Source: Actinoplanes italicus
Lineage (GTDB): Bacteria > Actinomycetota > Actinomycetes > Mycobacteriales > Micromonosporaceae
DNA length: 64,000 nucleotides
Assembly (NCBI RefSeq): GCF_003001815.1
Contig: NZ_PVMZ01000024.1
Span: 62,001-126,000 of the forward strand
Reading direction: 5' to 3'
The notes beneath the pieces are model-generated. The model was not told the origin of the DNA, made no database searches, and saw only the letters and a program-made list of their open reading frames with translations. Both the position numbers and the translations under genes were made by a program. Below, in pieces: positions 51,227-60,474 of the stretch. Positions within the stretch are counted from its first letter, which is position 1. Each line of letters starts with the position of its first letter.

Positions 51227-52588
51227 ATGAGCGCCGAGCACCACCACCATGCCCACGGTGACCTGCCGCAACTCCCGCAGGGACGGCGCCTGACCCTGAT
51301 GCTGCTCGTCCCGGCGGTGCTGGTGACCCTGGTCGGGATGCTGCTGCTCTGGCCGCGGGACACGCCGACGGCCGAGGGCGCGGACGGGCCGGTCACGGCA
51401 ACCGGTCAGGTGGTGGCGGTGTCGCCCGAGGAGTGCCCGGCGGTGCCGGAGGGGGAGAACCCGCTGGAGAACTGCGGCACCGTGACGGTCCGGCTGGACG
51501 ACGGGACGCAGGTCACCACGGACATCCCGGTGGGGCCCGGGGCGCCCGAGATCGAGGCCGGTGACGACGTCACGATGCTGGTGCTCAACGAGGAGGACGG
51601 CAGCAGAAGCTACTCGATCACCGACCACCAGCGTGGCGGGCAGCTCTGGCTGCTCGGCGCCGCCTTCGCGCTGGCGGTGATCGCCTTCGGCCGATGGCGG
51701 GGCCTGACCGCGCTGGCCGGGCTCGGCGTCACCTTCGCCATCCTGCTCTGGTTCATCGTCCCGGCGATCCTGGACGGCCGGTCCCCGGTGCTCGTCGCGG
51801 TGGTCGGCGCCGCCGCGATCATGCTGATCGTGCTCTATCTGACCCACGGTCTCTCGACGACCACGACCATCGCGGTCGCCGGCACTCTGGCCAGCCTGGC
51901 GATCACCGCGGTGCTTGCCGCCGCGGCCACCGCGGGCACGCACCTGACCGGCGTCGCCGACGAGACGTCGAACTTCCTCACCATCACACAAGGCGACGTG
52001 AACATGCGCGGCCTGTTGCTCGCCGGCATCGTGATCGGCTCGCTGGGCGTGCTTGACGACGTGACGGTCACCCAGTCGGCGACCGTCACCGAGCTGGCCG
52101 TGGCCAATCCGGCGTACGGGTTCCGGCAGCTCTACCGTGCCGCCACCCGGATCGGCCGGGCGCACATCGCGTCGGTCATCAACACGATCGTGCTCGCCTA
52201 CGCCGGGGCGTCCCTGCCGCTCATGCTGCTGTTCGCGGCCGGTGACACTCCGCTCGGCGAGTTGCTCACCTCGCAGATGATCGCGCAGGAGCTGGTACGC
52301 AGCGCGGTCGGCACGATCGGTCTGGTCGCCGCGGTGCCGATCACCACGGCGCTGGCCGCCTTCCTGGCCGCCCGAGGCAGTGCCGCCCATGGCAGTGCCG
52401 CCCATGGCAGTGCCGCCCACGGGCCCGCCGCTCCTGCCGGGGAGGAGGAGCGACGGGCGGGATCAGAGGGACACCGGCCGGGATCAGAGGGACACCGGCC
52501 CGGATCGGCGGGGCACCGCGCCGAGGATCGGCGGCAGCCCCCCGCGGAGGAGGACCGCTGGGCAGCCTTCGTGGACCGCGACCGCTGA
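51227..52588 (+). CDS. YibE/F-family multi-pass membrane protein
   Basis: A 453-residue protein. A His-rich N-terminus (SAEHHHHAHG) precedes TM1, a soluble beta-rich domain (45-135, with a Cys pair in EECPAVPEGENPLENCG), then about seven helices including LGVLDDVTVTQSATVTELA, the YibE/F signature. The C-terminal 65 residues are hydrophilic and repetitive (GSAAH and GSEGHRP units). ATG 51227 has GAGGAG at 4 nt. Transport or export is presumed; the His-rich ends hint at metal ions, which is speculation. Confidence 0.85.
   Translation: MSAEHHHHAHGDLPQLPQGRRLTLMLLVPAVLVTLVGMLLLWPRDTPTAEGADGPVTATGQVVAVSPEECPAVPEGENPLENCGTVTVRLDDGTQVTTDIPVGPGAPEIEAGDDVTMLVLNEEDGSRSYSITDHQRGGQLWLLGAAFALAVIAFGRWRGLTALAGLGVTFAILLWFIVPAILDGRSPVLVAVVGAAAIMLIVLYLTHGLSTTTTIAVAGTLASLAITAVLAAAATAGTHLTGVADETSNFLTITQGDVNMRGLLLAGIVIGSLGVLDDVTVTQSATVTELAVANPAYGFRQLYRAATRIGRAHIASVINTIVLAYAGASLPLMLLFAAGDTPLGELLTSQMIAQELVRSAVGTIGLVAAVPITTALAAFLAARGSAAHGSAAHGSAAHGPAAPAGEEERRAGSEGHRPGSEGHRPGSAGHRAEDRRQPPAEEDRWAAFVDRDR
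52376..52510. repeat. Short in-frame repeats in YibE/F tail
   Basis: Three 15-bp units encode GSAAH (52376-52425) and two and a half 21-bp units encode GSEGHRP (about 52460-52515). They give a His-rich, disordered cytoplasmic tail. Confidence 0.75.
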
Positions 52589-52595
52589 GCGGCGC

Positions 52596-53240
52596 CTACT
52601 TGCAGGACTTCCAGGCAACCCGGTACAGCGTGTTGATCGAGGCGTCGGTCGAGTCCATCGACAGGAAGTTGGTGTGCTTCTTGGTATCCGACGTCCCGCG
52701 GTTGACCCGCAGGTCGGTGTTGATGTTCAGGTAGCGCTTCTCACCGCACGGCAGGAAGCTCGTCGAGGCGATGGCCACCTGGTCGGTACGCTGCCAGTCG
52801 TCCTCCAGCGGGCCCTTGAACTTGTGCTGGCTCATGGTCGTCTTGGAATGCCCCTGGAAGTAGTAGCTGGCATTCTGCTCGCCGTACGCGCCGTCGCGCA
52901 GGCTGGCGTATCCGCGGTAGTCGGCACTGGCGATGGCGAACGTGAATCCGGACGGCACCTTGATGTCGAGCAGTAGCTGGCAGTTCTTCCGGAAATCGAG
53001 CGGCGTCGCCTTCGGCCCGACGGACGCGGTGTATTCGGAGTACGTGACCGTGAAAGCGGTGTTGTCCGGCGACACCTGGATGGCCGCGCTGCCCTTGGGA
53101 CAGCCCGAACCGTTGGCCGAAGCCACGCTGATCACCATCATCTTGTCCGGTTTAGGTGCCAGTTCGGGCGCCGCATGAGCGGGCGCGGCGACCGCGAGTG
53201 CACCGAGAAGCGCCGTGCCCACCGTCATCGAACGCAACAT
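52596..53240 (-). CDS. Secreted DUF4360-family protein
   Basis: A 214-residue protein with a Sec signal peptide (TALLGALAVAAPAHA then A). The mature part has family blocks VASANGSGCPKGSAAIQVSPD, FRKNCQLLLDIKVPSGF and four Cys likely forming two disulfides (last in WKSCK). Function unknown; commonly extracellular in actinobacteria and fungi. Its 5' leader contains a strong hairpin at 53261-53309. Confidence 0.85.
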   Translation of the reverse strand: MLRSMTVGTALLGALAVAAPAHAAPELAPKPDKMMVISVASANGSGCPKGSAAIQVSPDNTAFTVTYSEYTASVGPKATPLDFRKNCQLLLDIKVPSGFTFAIASADYRGYASLRDGAYGEQNASYYFQGHSKTTMSQHKFKGPLEDDWQRTDQVAIASTSFLPCGEKRYLNINTDLRVNRGTSDTKKHTNFLSMDSTDASINTLYRVAWKSCK

Positions 53241-53260
53241 GAGAATTCCCCCCGTCAGTT

Positions 53261-53309
53261 TTCAGGACCCTTTTCCAGAAGTGGAGAATGGTTCGGAAAA
53301 GGGCCTGAA
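53261..53309 (-). promoter_or_regulatory. 5' leader hairpin of the DUF4360 gene
   Basis: TTCAGGACCCTTTTCC at 53261-53276 pairs with GGAAAAGGGCCTGAA at 53295-53309 (15 bp, one bulged base) around an 18-nt loop. It lies 21-69 nt upstream of the start codon, so if transcribed it would shape mRNA stability or translation. A DNA operator is the alternative. Confidence 0.55.
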
Positions 53310-53446
53310 GAATGGCTTGTAATACCCACACTAGCGAGCCTGGGAACTGTCGGGACCCGGGCGGGGAACAGCCGTACCAGAGTTTCGACAACACGGCCGT
53401 TCCGGCCGGATTTCCGCATTCGCCGCCCCAGCGGGCGCCGGGTGTG

Positions 53447-55633
53447 CTAAGAACCGAGCCGACGGGTCAGTGCCGTGTGCCGGCGGCCCGCCCCGACCGT
53501 GCGCACGGCCGCGGCCAGCGCCCGCCGCGAACCGACCAGCACGACCAGCCTCTTCGCCCGGGTGATCGCGGTGTAGAGCAGGTTGCGCTGCAGCATCATC
53601 CACGCGCTGGTGGTCAGCGGGATGACGACGGCCGGGTACTCCGAGCCCTGCGACCGGTGGATCGTGATGGCGTACGCGTGCGCCAGCTCGTCCAGCTCGT
53701 CGAAGTCGTACTCGATCAGTTCGTCCTCGTCCGTGCGTACCGTAAGGGTCTGTTCCTCGGGCGACAGCCCGGTGACCACTCCCACGGTGCCGTTGAAGAC
53801 ACCGGCCGCGCCCTTGTCATAGTTGTTGCGGATCTGGGTGACCTTGTCGCCGACCCGGAACACGCGCCCGCCCATCCGCCGCTCCGGCAGGCCCTCGCGA
53901 TTCGGGGTGAGCTCCTGCTGAAGCAGGGCGTTGAGCGCGCCCGCGCCGGCGGGGCCGCGGTGCATGGGCGCGAGGATCTGGATGTCGCGGCGCGGGTCGA
54001 GGCCGAACTTGCGCGGCACGCGGTGGCAGGCGACGTCCACGGTGAGCGCCGCGGTGGCCTCGGTGTCGTCGCACGGAAACAGGAAGAAGTCGGTCAGGCC
54101 CTCGAAGCGCGGCGGTTTTCCCTGGTTGACGCGGTGCGCGTTGGTGACCACGCCGCTCTCGGCGGCCTGCCGGAAGATCTGGGTGAGCCGCACCCGCGGG
54201 ATCACGTCGGCGGCCAGCAGATCGCGCAGCACCTCACCGGCGCCGACGGAGGGCAGCTGGTCGACGTCGCCGACGAGCAGCAGGTGCGCGCCCGGCGCGA
54301 TGGCCTTGACCAGCTTGTTGGCCAGGATCAGGTCCAGCATGGAGGCCTCGTCGACGACCAGCAGGTCGGCGTCGAGCGGATTGTCGCGGTCGAAGGTGGC
54401 GTCCCCGCCTGGCTGGAGCTTGAGCAGGCGGTGCACGGTCGCGGCCGGGTGACCGGTCAGCTCGGCGAGCCGTTTGGCGGCCCGGCCGGTCGGCGCCACC
54501 AGCTGGATCTTGGCGTTCTTGGCGGCGGCGAGTTCGACGATCGATCGTACGGTGAAGCTCTTGCCGCATCCCGGGCCGCCGGTGAGGACCGCGACCTTCG
54601 ACGTCAGCGCGAGCCGGACGGCCTCCTCCTGCTCGGGCGCGAGCGTCGAGCCGGTGCGTTTGTGCAGCCAGCCCAGCGCTTTGGCCCAGTCCACGTCATG
54701 GAAGTGCGGCATGCGGTCCGCTGTGACGCGCAACAGACTGACGAGCGTCGACGCGAGGGATTGTTCCGCGCGATGGAACGGCACCAGATACACGGCGTCG
54801 TCCTCTCGCACCACGCCCTCCTCCTCGACGAGTTCGGCGAGGCAGGAGGGGATCAATGTCTCCGGGACGTCAAGGATCTTCGCCGCGTCCTCCATGAGTG
54901 ACGAAGCGGGGAGGAAACAGTGCCCGTTGTCGGTGGCCTGCGACAGCGTGTACTGCAGGCCGGCTTTCACCCGCTCGGGACTGTCGTGCGGGATGCCGAC
55001 GGCCTGCGCGATGGTGTCCGCGGTCTTGAAGCCGATGCCCCAGACGTCCGCGGCCAGCTTGTAGGGACTGTTCTTGACCACGCTGATGCTGGCGTCGCCG
55101 TACTTCTTGTAGATCCGCACGGCGATCGAGGTGGAGACGCCCACACCCTGCAGGAAGACCATCACCTCCTTGATCGCCTTCTGTTCGGCCCACGCCGCGG
55201 TGATCTTCGCGGTGCGTTTCGGGCCGAGCCCGGCGACCTCGATCAGCCGGTCCGGCGCGGTCTCGATGATCTCCAGGGTGTCCAGTCCGAAATGGTCCAC
55301 GATCCGTTCGGCGAACACCGGCCCGATGCCCTTGACCAGCCCGGACCCGAGGTAGCGGCGGATGCCCTGCACCGTCGCCGGCAGCACCGTGGTGTACGAG
55401 ACGACCTCGAACTGCCGGCCGTACTGCGGATGCGACGACCACCAGCCGCTCAGCCGCAGGCTCTCGCCGGGCTGCGCGCCCAGCAGGGCACCCACCACGG
55501 TCAGCAGATCCGAGCCGCTGCGGGAGGTCGCGACCCGGGCCACGGTGTAGCCGGTCTCCTCGTTGACATAGGTCAGCCGCTCCAGGACGGCCTCGAGGAC
55601 GTGCGGGGCGGGTCGGGTGGCTTCCGGTGGCAC
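53447..55633 (-). CDS. recD2: RecD2-type 5'-3' DNA helicase
   Basis: A 728-residue SF1B helicase. An N-terminal OB-like region is followed by helix-hairpin-helix units (LVKGIGPVFAERIVDHFG and VAGLGPKRTAKI), Walker A GGPGCGKSFT near 349, Walker B VVDEASMLD near 428, DVDQLPSVG, and YTAITRAKR (motif VI) near the end. No RecB/RecC genes are nearby, consistent with RecD2. GTG 55633 is preferred over a TTG at 55669. Role in DNA repair and replication-fork maintenance. Divergent from the CE7 esterase. Confidence 0.94.
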   Translation of the reverse strand: MPPEATRPAPHVLEAVLERLTYVNEETGYTVARVATSRSGSDLLTVVGALLGAQPGESLRLSGWWSSHPQYGRQFEVVSYTTVLPATVQGIRRYLGSGLVKGIGPVFAERIVDHFGLDTLEIIETAPDRLIEVAGLGPKRTAKITAAWAEQKAIKEVMVFLQGVGVSTSIAVRIYKKYGDASISVVKNSPYKLAADVWGIGFKTADTIAQAVGIPHDSPERVKAGLQYTLSQATDNGHCFLPASSLMEDAAKILDVPETLIPSCLAELVEEEGVVREDDAVYLVPFHRAEQSLASTLVSLLRVTADRMPHFHDVDWAKALGWLHKRTGSTLAPEQEEAVRLALTSKVAVLTGGPGCGKSFTVRSIVELAAAKNAKIQLVAPTGRAAKRLAELTGHPAATVHRLLKLQPGGDATFDRDNPLDADLLVVDEASMLDLILANKLVKAIAPGAHLLLVGDVDQLPSVGAGEVLRDLLAADVIPRVRLTQIFRQAAESGVVTNAHRVNQGKPPRFEGLTDFFLFPCDDTEATAALTVDVACHRVPRKFGLDPRRDIQILAPMHRGPAGAGALNALLQQELTPNREGLPERRMGGRVFRVGDKVTQIRNNYDKGAAGVFNGTVGVVTGLSPEEQTLTVRTDEDELIEYDFDELDELAHAYAITIHRSQGSEYPAVVIPLTTSAWMMLQRNLLYTAITRAKRLVVLVGSRRALAAAVRTVGAGRRHTALTRRLGS

Positions 55634-55692
55634 GCGCCCATCGTGCACGCAAGGTCTGGAACCAGCCAACCCCAGGGCCTAGCGTGATCGTC

Positions 55693-56667
55693 ATGGCGCT
55701 CTTTGACCTTCCTCTCCCCGAATTGCGCGAGTACCGGCTCTCCCGTTCCGAGCCCGCGGGCTTCGACGACTTCTGGGCCGGGACCCTGGCCACCGCCCGC
55801 CGCGTGGCCCTGCCGCCGAAGCTCGTCGAGGCCGGCACCCCGCTCAGCGGGATCACCACCTACGACGTCACCTTCACCGGATACTCCGGCCAGCCGATCC
55901 GGGCCTGGCTGAACCGCCCGGCGAGCGTCTCCGGCCCCCTGCCGGTCGCGGTCGAGTTCATCGGGTACGGCGGTGGCCGCGGCCTGCCGATCGACTGGCT
56001 GGTGTGGGCCAGCGCCGGTTACGCGCACCTGGTGATGGACACCCGCGGCCAGGGCGGATCGTGGCGTGGCGGCGACACCCCGGACCCGGACGACTCCGGC
56101 GCCGGCCCGTCCACCCCCGGCTTCCTGACCCGCGGTGTGCTCGCCCCCGAGACGTTCTACTACCGGCGGCTGATCACCGACGCGGTGCGGGCCGTGGAGA
56201 CGGCGACCGAGCTGCCCGGCGTGGACGCCTCCCGTCTCGTGGTGACCGGCAAGAGCCAGGGCGGGGCGCTCGCGCTGGCCGCCGCCGGTCTGGTGCCGGA
56301 CCTGGTGTCGGCCGTGGTCGCCGGGGTGCCCTTCCTCTGCGACATCCAGCGTGCGATCACGATCACCGACAGCAACCCGTACGCCGAGGTGGTCCGGTTC
56401 CTGCGCGCCAACCCCCAGGCCGCCGAGCGGACCCTGAGCACGCTGGACCACGTGGACGCCGTCCACTTCGCCCGCCGGATCACGGCGCCGTCGATCCTGT
56501 CCGCGGCGCTGATGGACGACGTGTGCCCGCCGTCCGGGGTGTTCGCCGCCTTCAACGCGATCCAGGGGCAGAAGGAGATCGAGGTCTACCCGTGGGACGA
56601 CCACGCCGGGGGCCGTAGCTTCTTCGACACCACGGCTCTGGAGTTCGTGGAGGATCGACTCAGCTGA
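55693..56667 (+). CDS. CE7-family acetylxylan esterase / cephalosporin-C deacetylase
   Basis: A 324-residue alpha/beta hydrolase. DTRGQGGS is the CE7 RGQ motif, the nucleophile Ser188 is in GKSQGG, and Asp near 276 (DDVC) and His near 303 (WDDHAGG) complete the triad. No signal peptide, so cytoplasmic, acting on acetylated xylo-oligosaccharides taken up after xylanase action. Together with the GH10, GH51 and GH43 genes it points to arabinoxylan use. Confidence 0.92.
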   Translation: MALFDLPLPELREYRLSRSEPAGFDDFWAGTLATARRVALPPKLVEAGTPLSGITTYDVTFTGYSGQPIRAWLNRPASVSGPLPVAVEFIGYGGGRGLPIDWLVWASAGYAHLVMDTRGQGGSWRGGDTPDPDDSGAGPSTPGFLTRGVLAPETFYYRRLITDAVRAVETATELPGVDASRLVVTGKSQGGALALAAAGLVPDLVSAVVAGVPFLCDIQRAITITDSNPYAEVVRFLRANPQAAERTLSTLDHVDAVHFARRITAPSILSAALMDDVCPPSGVFAAFNAIQGQKEIEVYPWDDHAGGRSFFDTTALEFVEDRLS

Positions 56668-56703
56668 ACCCCTATGTAGAGAAACGGCAGAGGGTGAGTT
56701 ACG

Positions 56704-58683
56704 GTGTCCCGCATGATCCTGACCCGGCTCACCCGGCAGGCGCTGCGACTGGCCGCCCGGCGCTGGCCCGCCGACCTGCGCGAGGAACTGCATCGCGAGT
56801 GGCTGGCCGAGCTCGCCCACCTCGAAGGGCGGCCCGGCACCGCCGGCCGGCGCCTCGGGTTCGCGATCAGCCTGCTCACCTCCCCACCCGTGCGCGACGC
56901 GGCCGGTGTCCCGCGCGGGTGGGCCGAGGCCCGGCCGGCGCTGAGCCCGGCCGCGGCGCTCATGCTGACCGCGCTGTTCGGCATCGGCGTGGTCGGGCTG
57001 ACCCGCTCGCTCCTGCAACTGGTCTTCGAAGCCTCCGGCCGCGAGGTTTCGACGTGGCTCTACTTCGAGGGCGCCCCGCTGGTCAGCACCGTGTTCCTGG
57101 TGCTGTGGTGTGTGCCGATGGGCAGGTGGCTGGGCCGCCGCCTGCCGATGGCCCGCGACGGCCGTCTCGGTGTGGCCGGCCCGGCGGTACTCGCCCCGCT
57201 GGCCGTGCTGCCGGCGCTGCTCGTCTGGGGGCTGGGGGAGGGGCAGCTTCTCCCGCACCCGACCACCGCGATCGGAGCCGTCGCCTGGACCGTCCTGATC
57301 GCGCTCCTCGGCGCGGCCGCCGCCCGCGCCGGCCGTCCGGCCGCGACCGCGCTGGTGCTGGGCGGGGTTCCGGCGGTCGCGGTGGTGGCCACCGTGCTGG
57401 CCACCGTCCCGGTACTGCTCGCCCAGGGTCTCGACGCGGGACTGGCCTCCTTGACGATGTCGTTCGACACCGAGGTGCTGCGGCCGGACGAGTCCGGGCT
57501 GATCGTCCAGACCGGTGCCCTGGCCGGCCCGTTCCTCGCCTACGGCTGGCTCGCCGTCGTCTACGGGCGCCGCGCGGCGCACGCCCCCGATCGTCCGATC
57601 CGGATCGCCGAGCCGGTCACCGCTGAGGAGACCGTCCGGGCGGGGCTGCCGGGCGTGACCCTGGCCGCCGGGGTCACGGCCGTGCTGACCGGGGTGCTGG
57701 CCTGGGCGTACACGATCACCTATCTCACCCCGGCGATGCCGGTGATGTCCGAGGCCGCGCCGATGCCCGGCGGGGACGGCGAGATCTACCTGTGGGTCGC
57801 CGAGCTGCGCTGGGCCGCGATCCTGCTCACCGCGCTCGGCGTGCTGGTCGCCACCGCCGACCGCCGGTCCGCGCCACGCGCCGCCCTCGTGGTCGCCGTC
57901 GGATTGCTCGCCGCCGAGTCGGTGCTGCTGATCCAGGACGTGACCGGCATGGCCGGGCTGCGGATCGCCCTGCTGGTGGCGGCCGTGGTGATCGCGCTCG
58001 GCTGGGCGCTCGCCGGCCGGGTCGCCCCGGCGGCCACCCGGACCCGGACGACCGCCGCCGCGATCGCCGCGGCCGGACTCGGCCCGCTGCTGTTCGGCCA
58101 GGGCACCCCGCCGGAGAACCATCCGTTCATGCCGCTCGGGCTGCCGGTCACCACGACCGGGGTGGCCGTCGTGATGGTGCTGCTCGGCACGGTCACCGCC
58201 GTCACGACCAGCCGGTACCGGCTGCACCCGGTGGTGATCGCGCTGCTCACGGTCGTGCCGACGGTGATCCTGGCCGGGCTGGGCGCCTACCTCGGCAACG
58301 GCGTGAGCGACCGGACGTCCATCTACGGTGTCGTGCTCTCGCTGCCGCTCGCCGTGCTGGTGACCGCCGTGCTGCGGCGGCACCGGTCCCGGCGGCGCGG
58401 GCGTACCACGGCGCTCTGGGGCATGCTCACCGTCGTCGCGGTGCCGTCGACCATCGCGTTCTACCTCGCGGCGGTCATGCCGCTCGGGTTCGTGGCCCAG
58501 ATTCTCTTCACGATCGACGGGACCGGGTATCCCGCGGACGGTCTCTCGGTGCTGCCGGGCGCCGCGCTCCTGCTGCTGCCGGCGGCGTTCGTGCTGGCGG
58601 GCCGGGCCGGCGGCGCCCCGGTGGGGGAGGCGCTGCCGGCACCCGGCCCGCTGCCGCAGCCGGTCAGAGGAACGAGCGGATGA
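56704..58683 (+). CDS. Large polytopic membrane protein of unknown function
   Basis: A 659-residue protein. Residues 1-75 are cytoplasmic and charged (RWPADLREELHREWLAEL), resembling the permease-prefix-like leader of actinobacterial membrane proteins, then roughly fourteen hydrophobic helices alternate with short loops. No transport motif recognised. GTG 56704 follows GAGGGTGAG. Its last 20 bp overlap the convergent yggT gene. Confidence 0.72.
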   Translation: MSRMILTRLTRQALRLAARRWPADLREELHREWLAELAHLEGRPGTAGRRLGFAISLLTSPPVRDAAGVPRGWAEARPALSPAAALMLTALFGIGVVGLTRSLLQLVFEASGREVSTWLYFEGAPLVSTVFLVLWCVPMGRWLGRRLPMARDGRLGVAGPAVLAPLAVLPALLVWGLGEGQLLPHPTTAIGAVAWTVLIALLGAAAARAGRPAATALVLGGVPAVAVVATVLATVPVLLAQGLDAGLASLTMSFDTEVLRPDESGLIVQTGALAGPFLAYGWLAVVYGRRAAHAPDRPIRIAEPVTAEETVRAGLPGVTLAAGVTAVLTGVLAWAYTITYLTPAMPVMSEAAPMPGGDGEIYLWVAELRWAAILLTALGVLVATADRRSAPRAALVVAVGLLAAESVLLIQDVTGMAGLRIALLVAAVVIALGWALAGRVAPAATRTRTTAAAIAAAGLGPLLFGQGTPPENHPFMPLGLPVTTTGVAVVMVLLGTVTAVTTSRYRLHPVVIALLTVVPTVILAGLGAYLGNGVSDRTSIYGVVLSLPLAVLVTAVLRRHRSRRRGRTTALWGMLTVVAVPSTIAFYLAAVMPLGFVAQILFTIDGTGYPADGLSVLPGAALLLLPAAFVLAGRAGGAPVGEALPAPGPLPQPVRGTSG

Positions 58684-58936
58684 TGCCGATCAGCAGGAAG
58701 ACCACGATGAACGCCAGGTCGATGGAGACACCGCCGGCGCGCAACGGGGGGAGAACCTTACGGACCGGCGCCAGGATCGGCTCGGTGATCGTGTAGATCA
58801 CGTCGAGGGCCCGGGCGCGGAAGGAGCCGGGCATCGCCGGGCCGGCCAGCATCACGCTCCAGTCCAGCACCACCCGAACCACCAGCACCAGCTGGACCAG
58901 CAGCAGCGCGAAGCTGACCAGAGCGATGACGCTCAT
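58664..58936 (-). CDS. YggT-family membrane protein
   Basis: A 90-residue protein with two hydrophobic segments (IALVSFALLLVQLVLVVRVV and IDLAFIVVFLLIGIIRSFL) around a loop with YTITEPILAPVRKVLPP, the YggT signature. Such proteins are linked to cell-division or envelope functions near ftsZ in other genomes, but here the gene is elsewhere. ATG 58936 has GGAGG at 6 nt. Confidence 0.88.
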   Translation of the reverse strand: MSVIALVSFALLLVQLVLVVRVVLDWSVMLAGPAMPGSFRARALDVIYTITEPILAPVRKVLPPLRAGGVSIDLAFIVVFLLIGIIRSFL

Positions 58937-58976
58937 CGGAACCTCCGTGTGAGGGGTACGTGCCACCCACTATGCG

Positions 58977-58996
58977 GCGATTTCCTGTGAAATCGC
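58977..58996. terminator. Hairpin downstream of aldo-keto reductase gene
   Basis: GCGATTTC-CTGT-GAAATCGC is a perfect 8-bp stem 28 bp beyond the reductase stop and 40 bp upstream of yggT. It may terminate the reductase transcript or be an operator for yggT. Confidence 0.5.
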
Positions 58997-59024
58997 TTAA
59001 TGATCACTGAGGCCTGATTGAGGG

Positions 59025-59849
59025 TCAGTTGAAGTGGTCCGGGTGGGGGCCCGTCCGGCCGTCGCTCTCCAGCGCGTCGATCGCGGCGATCTCGTCGGCG
59101 GACAGCTCGAAGTCGAAGATCCGCAGGTTCTCCCGGATCCGGGACGGGGTCACCGACTTCGGGATGACGATCCGGCCCTGCTGTACGTGCCAGCGCAGTA
59201 CCACCTGGGCCGGGGTGCGGTCGTGGTCGGTGGCGATCCGCAGGACGGCCGGGTCGGACAGCACCGCCGCCTGCGCGAGCGGGCTCCAGGCCTCGATCGC
59301 CACGCCCAGCTCGGCCGCGGTGGCCTGGGCGTCGCGCTGCTGCAGCGCCGGGTGCACCTCGATCTGGTCGACCGCGGGCACCGTGCCGCCGAGCTCGGCG
59401 ACCGCCCGAAGGTGCTCGGGCAGGAAGTTGGAGACTCCGATCGCCCGGACCCGGCCGTCGGCCAGCAGACTCTCCAGCGCGCGCCAGGTGTCGAGGTACC
59501 TACCGCGTTTCGGGGTGGGCCAGTGGATCAGGTAGAGGTCGAGCCGGTCCAGTCCGAGCCGGGCGATGCTGGCGTCGAACGCGCGCAGCGTCTCGTCGTA
59601 CCCCTGATCGTTGTTCCAGACCTTGGTCGTGATGAACAGCTCGTCCCGCGGCAGCCCGGCCGCCTTCAGGGCGGTGCCCACACCTGATTCGTTGCGGTAG
59701 ATCGCCGCTGTGTCGATGCTGCGGTACCCCGCCTCGAGCGCCGTGGTGACGGCGGCGGCGGTCTCCGACTCGGGTATCTGGAAGACGCCGAAACCGATCT
59801 GCGGAATCGTGACGCCGTTGTTGAGCGTGATGACAGGCGTGTCGCCCAT
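59025..59849 (-). CDS. Aldo/keto reductase (2,5-diketogluconate reductase-like)
   Basis: A 274-residue AKR. Catalytic tetrad: Asp46 and Tyr51 (SIDTAAIY), Lys76 (TTKVW) and His109 (LIHWP). PKSVTPSRIRENL binds NADPH. AKR5-type sequence; reduces carbonyl compounds. Monocistronic. The inverted repeat CTCGCCGA/TCGGCGAG lies 39 bp upstream at 59888-59909. Confidence 0.92.
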   Translation of the reverse strand: MGDTPVITLNNGVTIPQIGFGVFQIPESETAAAVTTALEAGYRSIDTAAIYRNESGVGTALKAAGLPRDELFITTKVWNNDQGYDETLRAFDASIARLGLDRLDLYLIHWPTPKRGRYLDTWRALESLLADGRVRAIGVSNFLPEHLRAVAELGGTVPAVDQIEVHPALQQRDAQATAAELGVAIEAWSPLAQAAVLSDPAVLRIATDHDRTPAQVVLRWHVQQGRIVIPKSVTPSRIRENLRIFDFELSADEIAAIDALESDGRTGPHPDHFN

Positions 59850-60474
59850 GGAGAGTGGTCTCCCTCTTCAGCCGTGCGGCCGCCCGGCTCGCCGACGGTG
59901 ATCGGCGAGGCGAGCGATGTGCCTCACTTCTACCCCGCGCACGGCTCCACCCCAACCATCACCTCACCGGCACCCACCCAGGGAGCGGACGCTTCACCCG
60001 GTTCTGGTCAACAGCTGGTAACAACATGTGACGTTGTGGTCAAATGCCGGACCGCCGGCGATTCACCGGCTCCGGTTCCTGGTGGCGGCCGGGCCGCGTG
60101 CTCGGTATCTGGTGGCGGAGCGTCACGCCGCGATCCGCCGGCCCGCACCGGCGTCACCGCGTGTGCCCCGCCCGCCCGGTTTGCGTGAGTGACCGCCTGG
60201 AGCGAATCGCCCGCTGTCCGCCCTGCCGCCTCGATCCGCCCGGCCGGCGTGACGGTCACGCGCCCGGGATCGGTGTGCGCGGCGGCGGTCAGCAGCCGCT
60301 CCGAGGTCCGTCGTGGGCTGCCACGGCCGCACCGTGGCCGGCACGGTCCGCCGGTTCTGTTCCGCTCGTCCCCCGTGAGCGCACGTGGGTGATTGTCCGA
60401 GGGCTCGGAGCGTCCCCGGTCTCGCCGGGGTGGCCGTCCGCCGCGTGGCGGGCCCGGGGCCCGCGTCGTGGCGT
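59850..60474. other. Gene-poor stretch, no supported gene
   Basis: Both strands have only open frames with Arg/Pro/Gly-rich, low-complexity translations and no ribosome-binding sites, conserved motifs or signal sequences. Apart from the 59888-59909 dyad I see no structured RNA, repeat or mobile-element trace. Confidence 0.6.

Noticed and set aside
55573..58383. 936-residue minus-strand open frame
   Set aside because: Opposite the CE7 esterase and membrane protein; composition is Gly/Arg/Gln-rich and has no motif.
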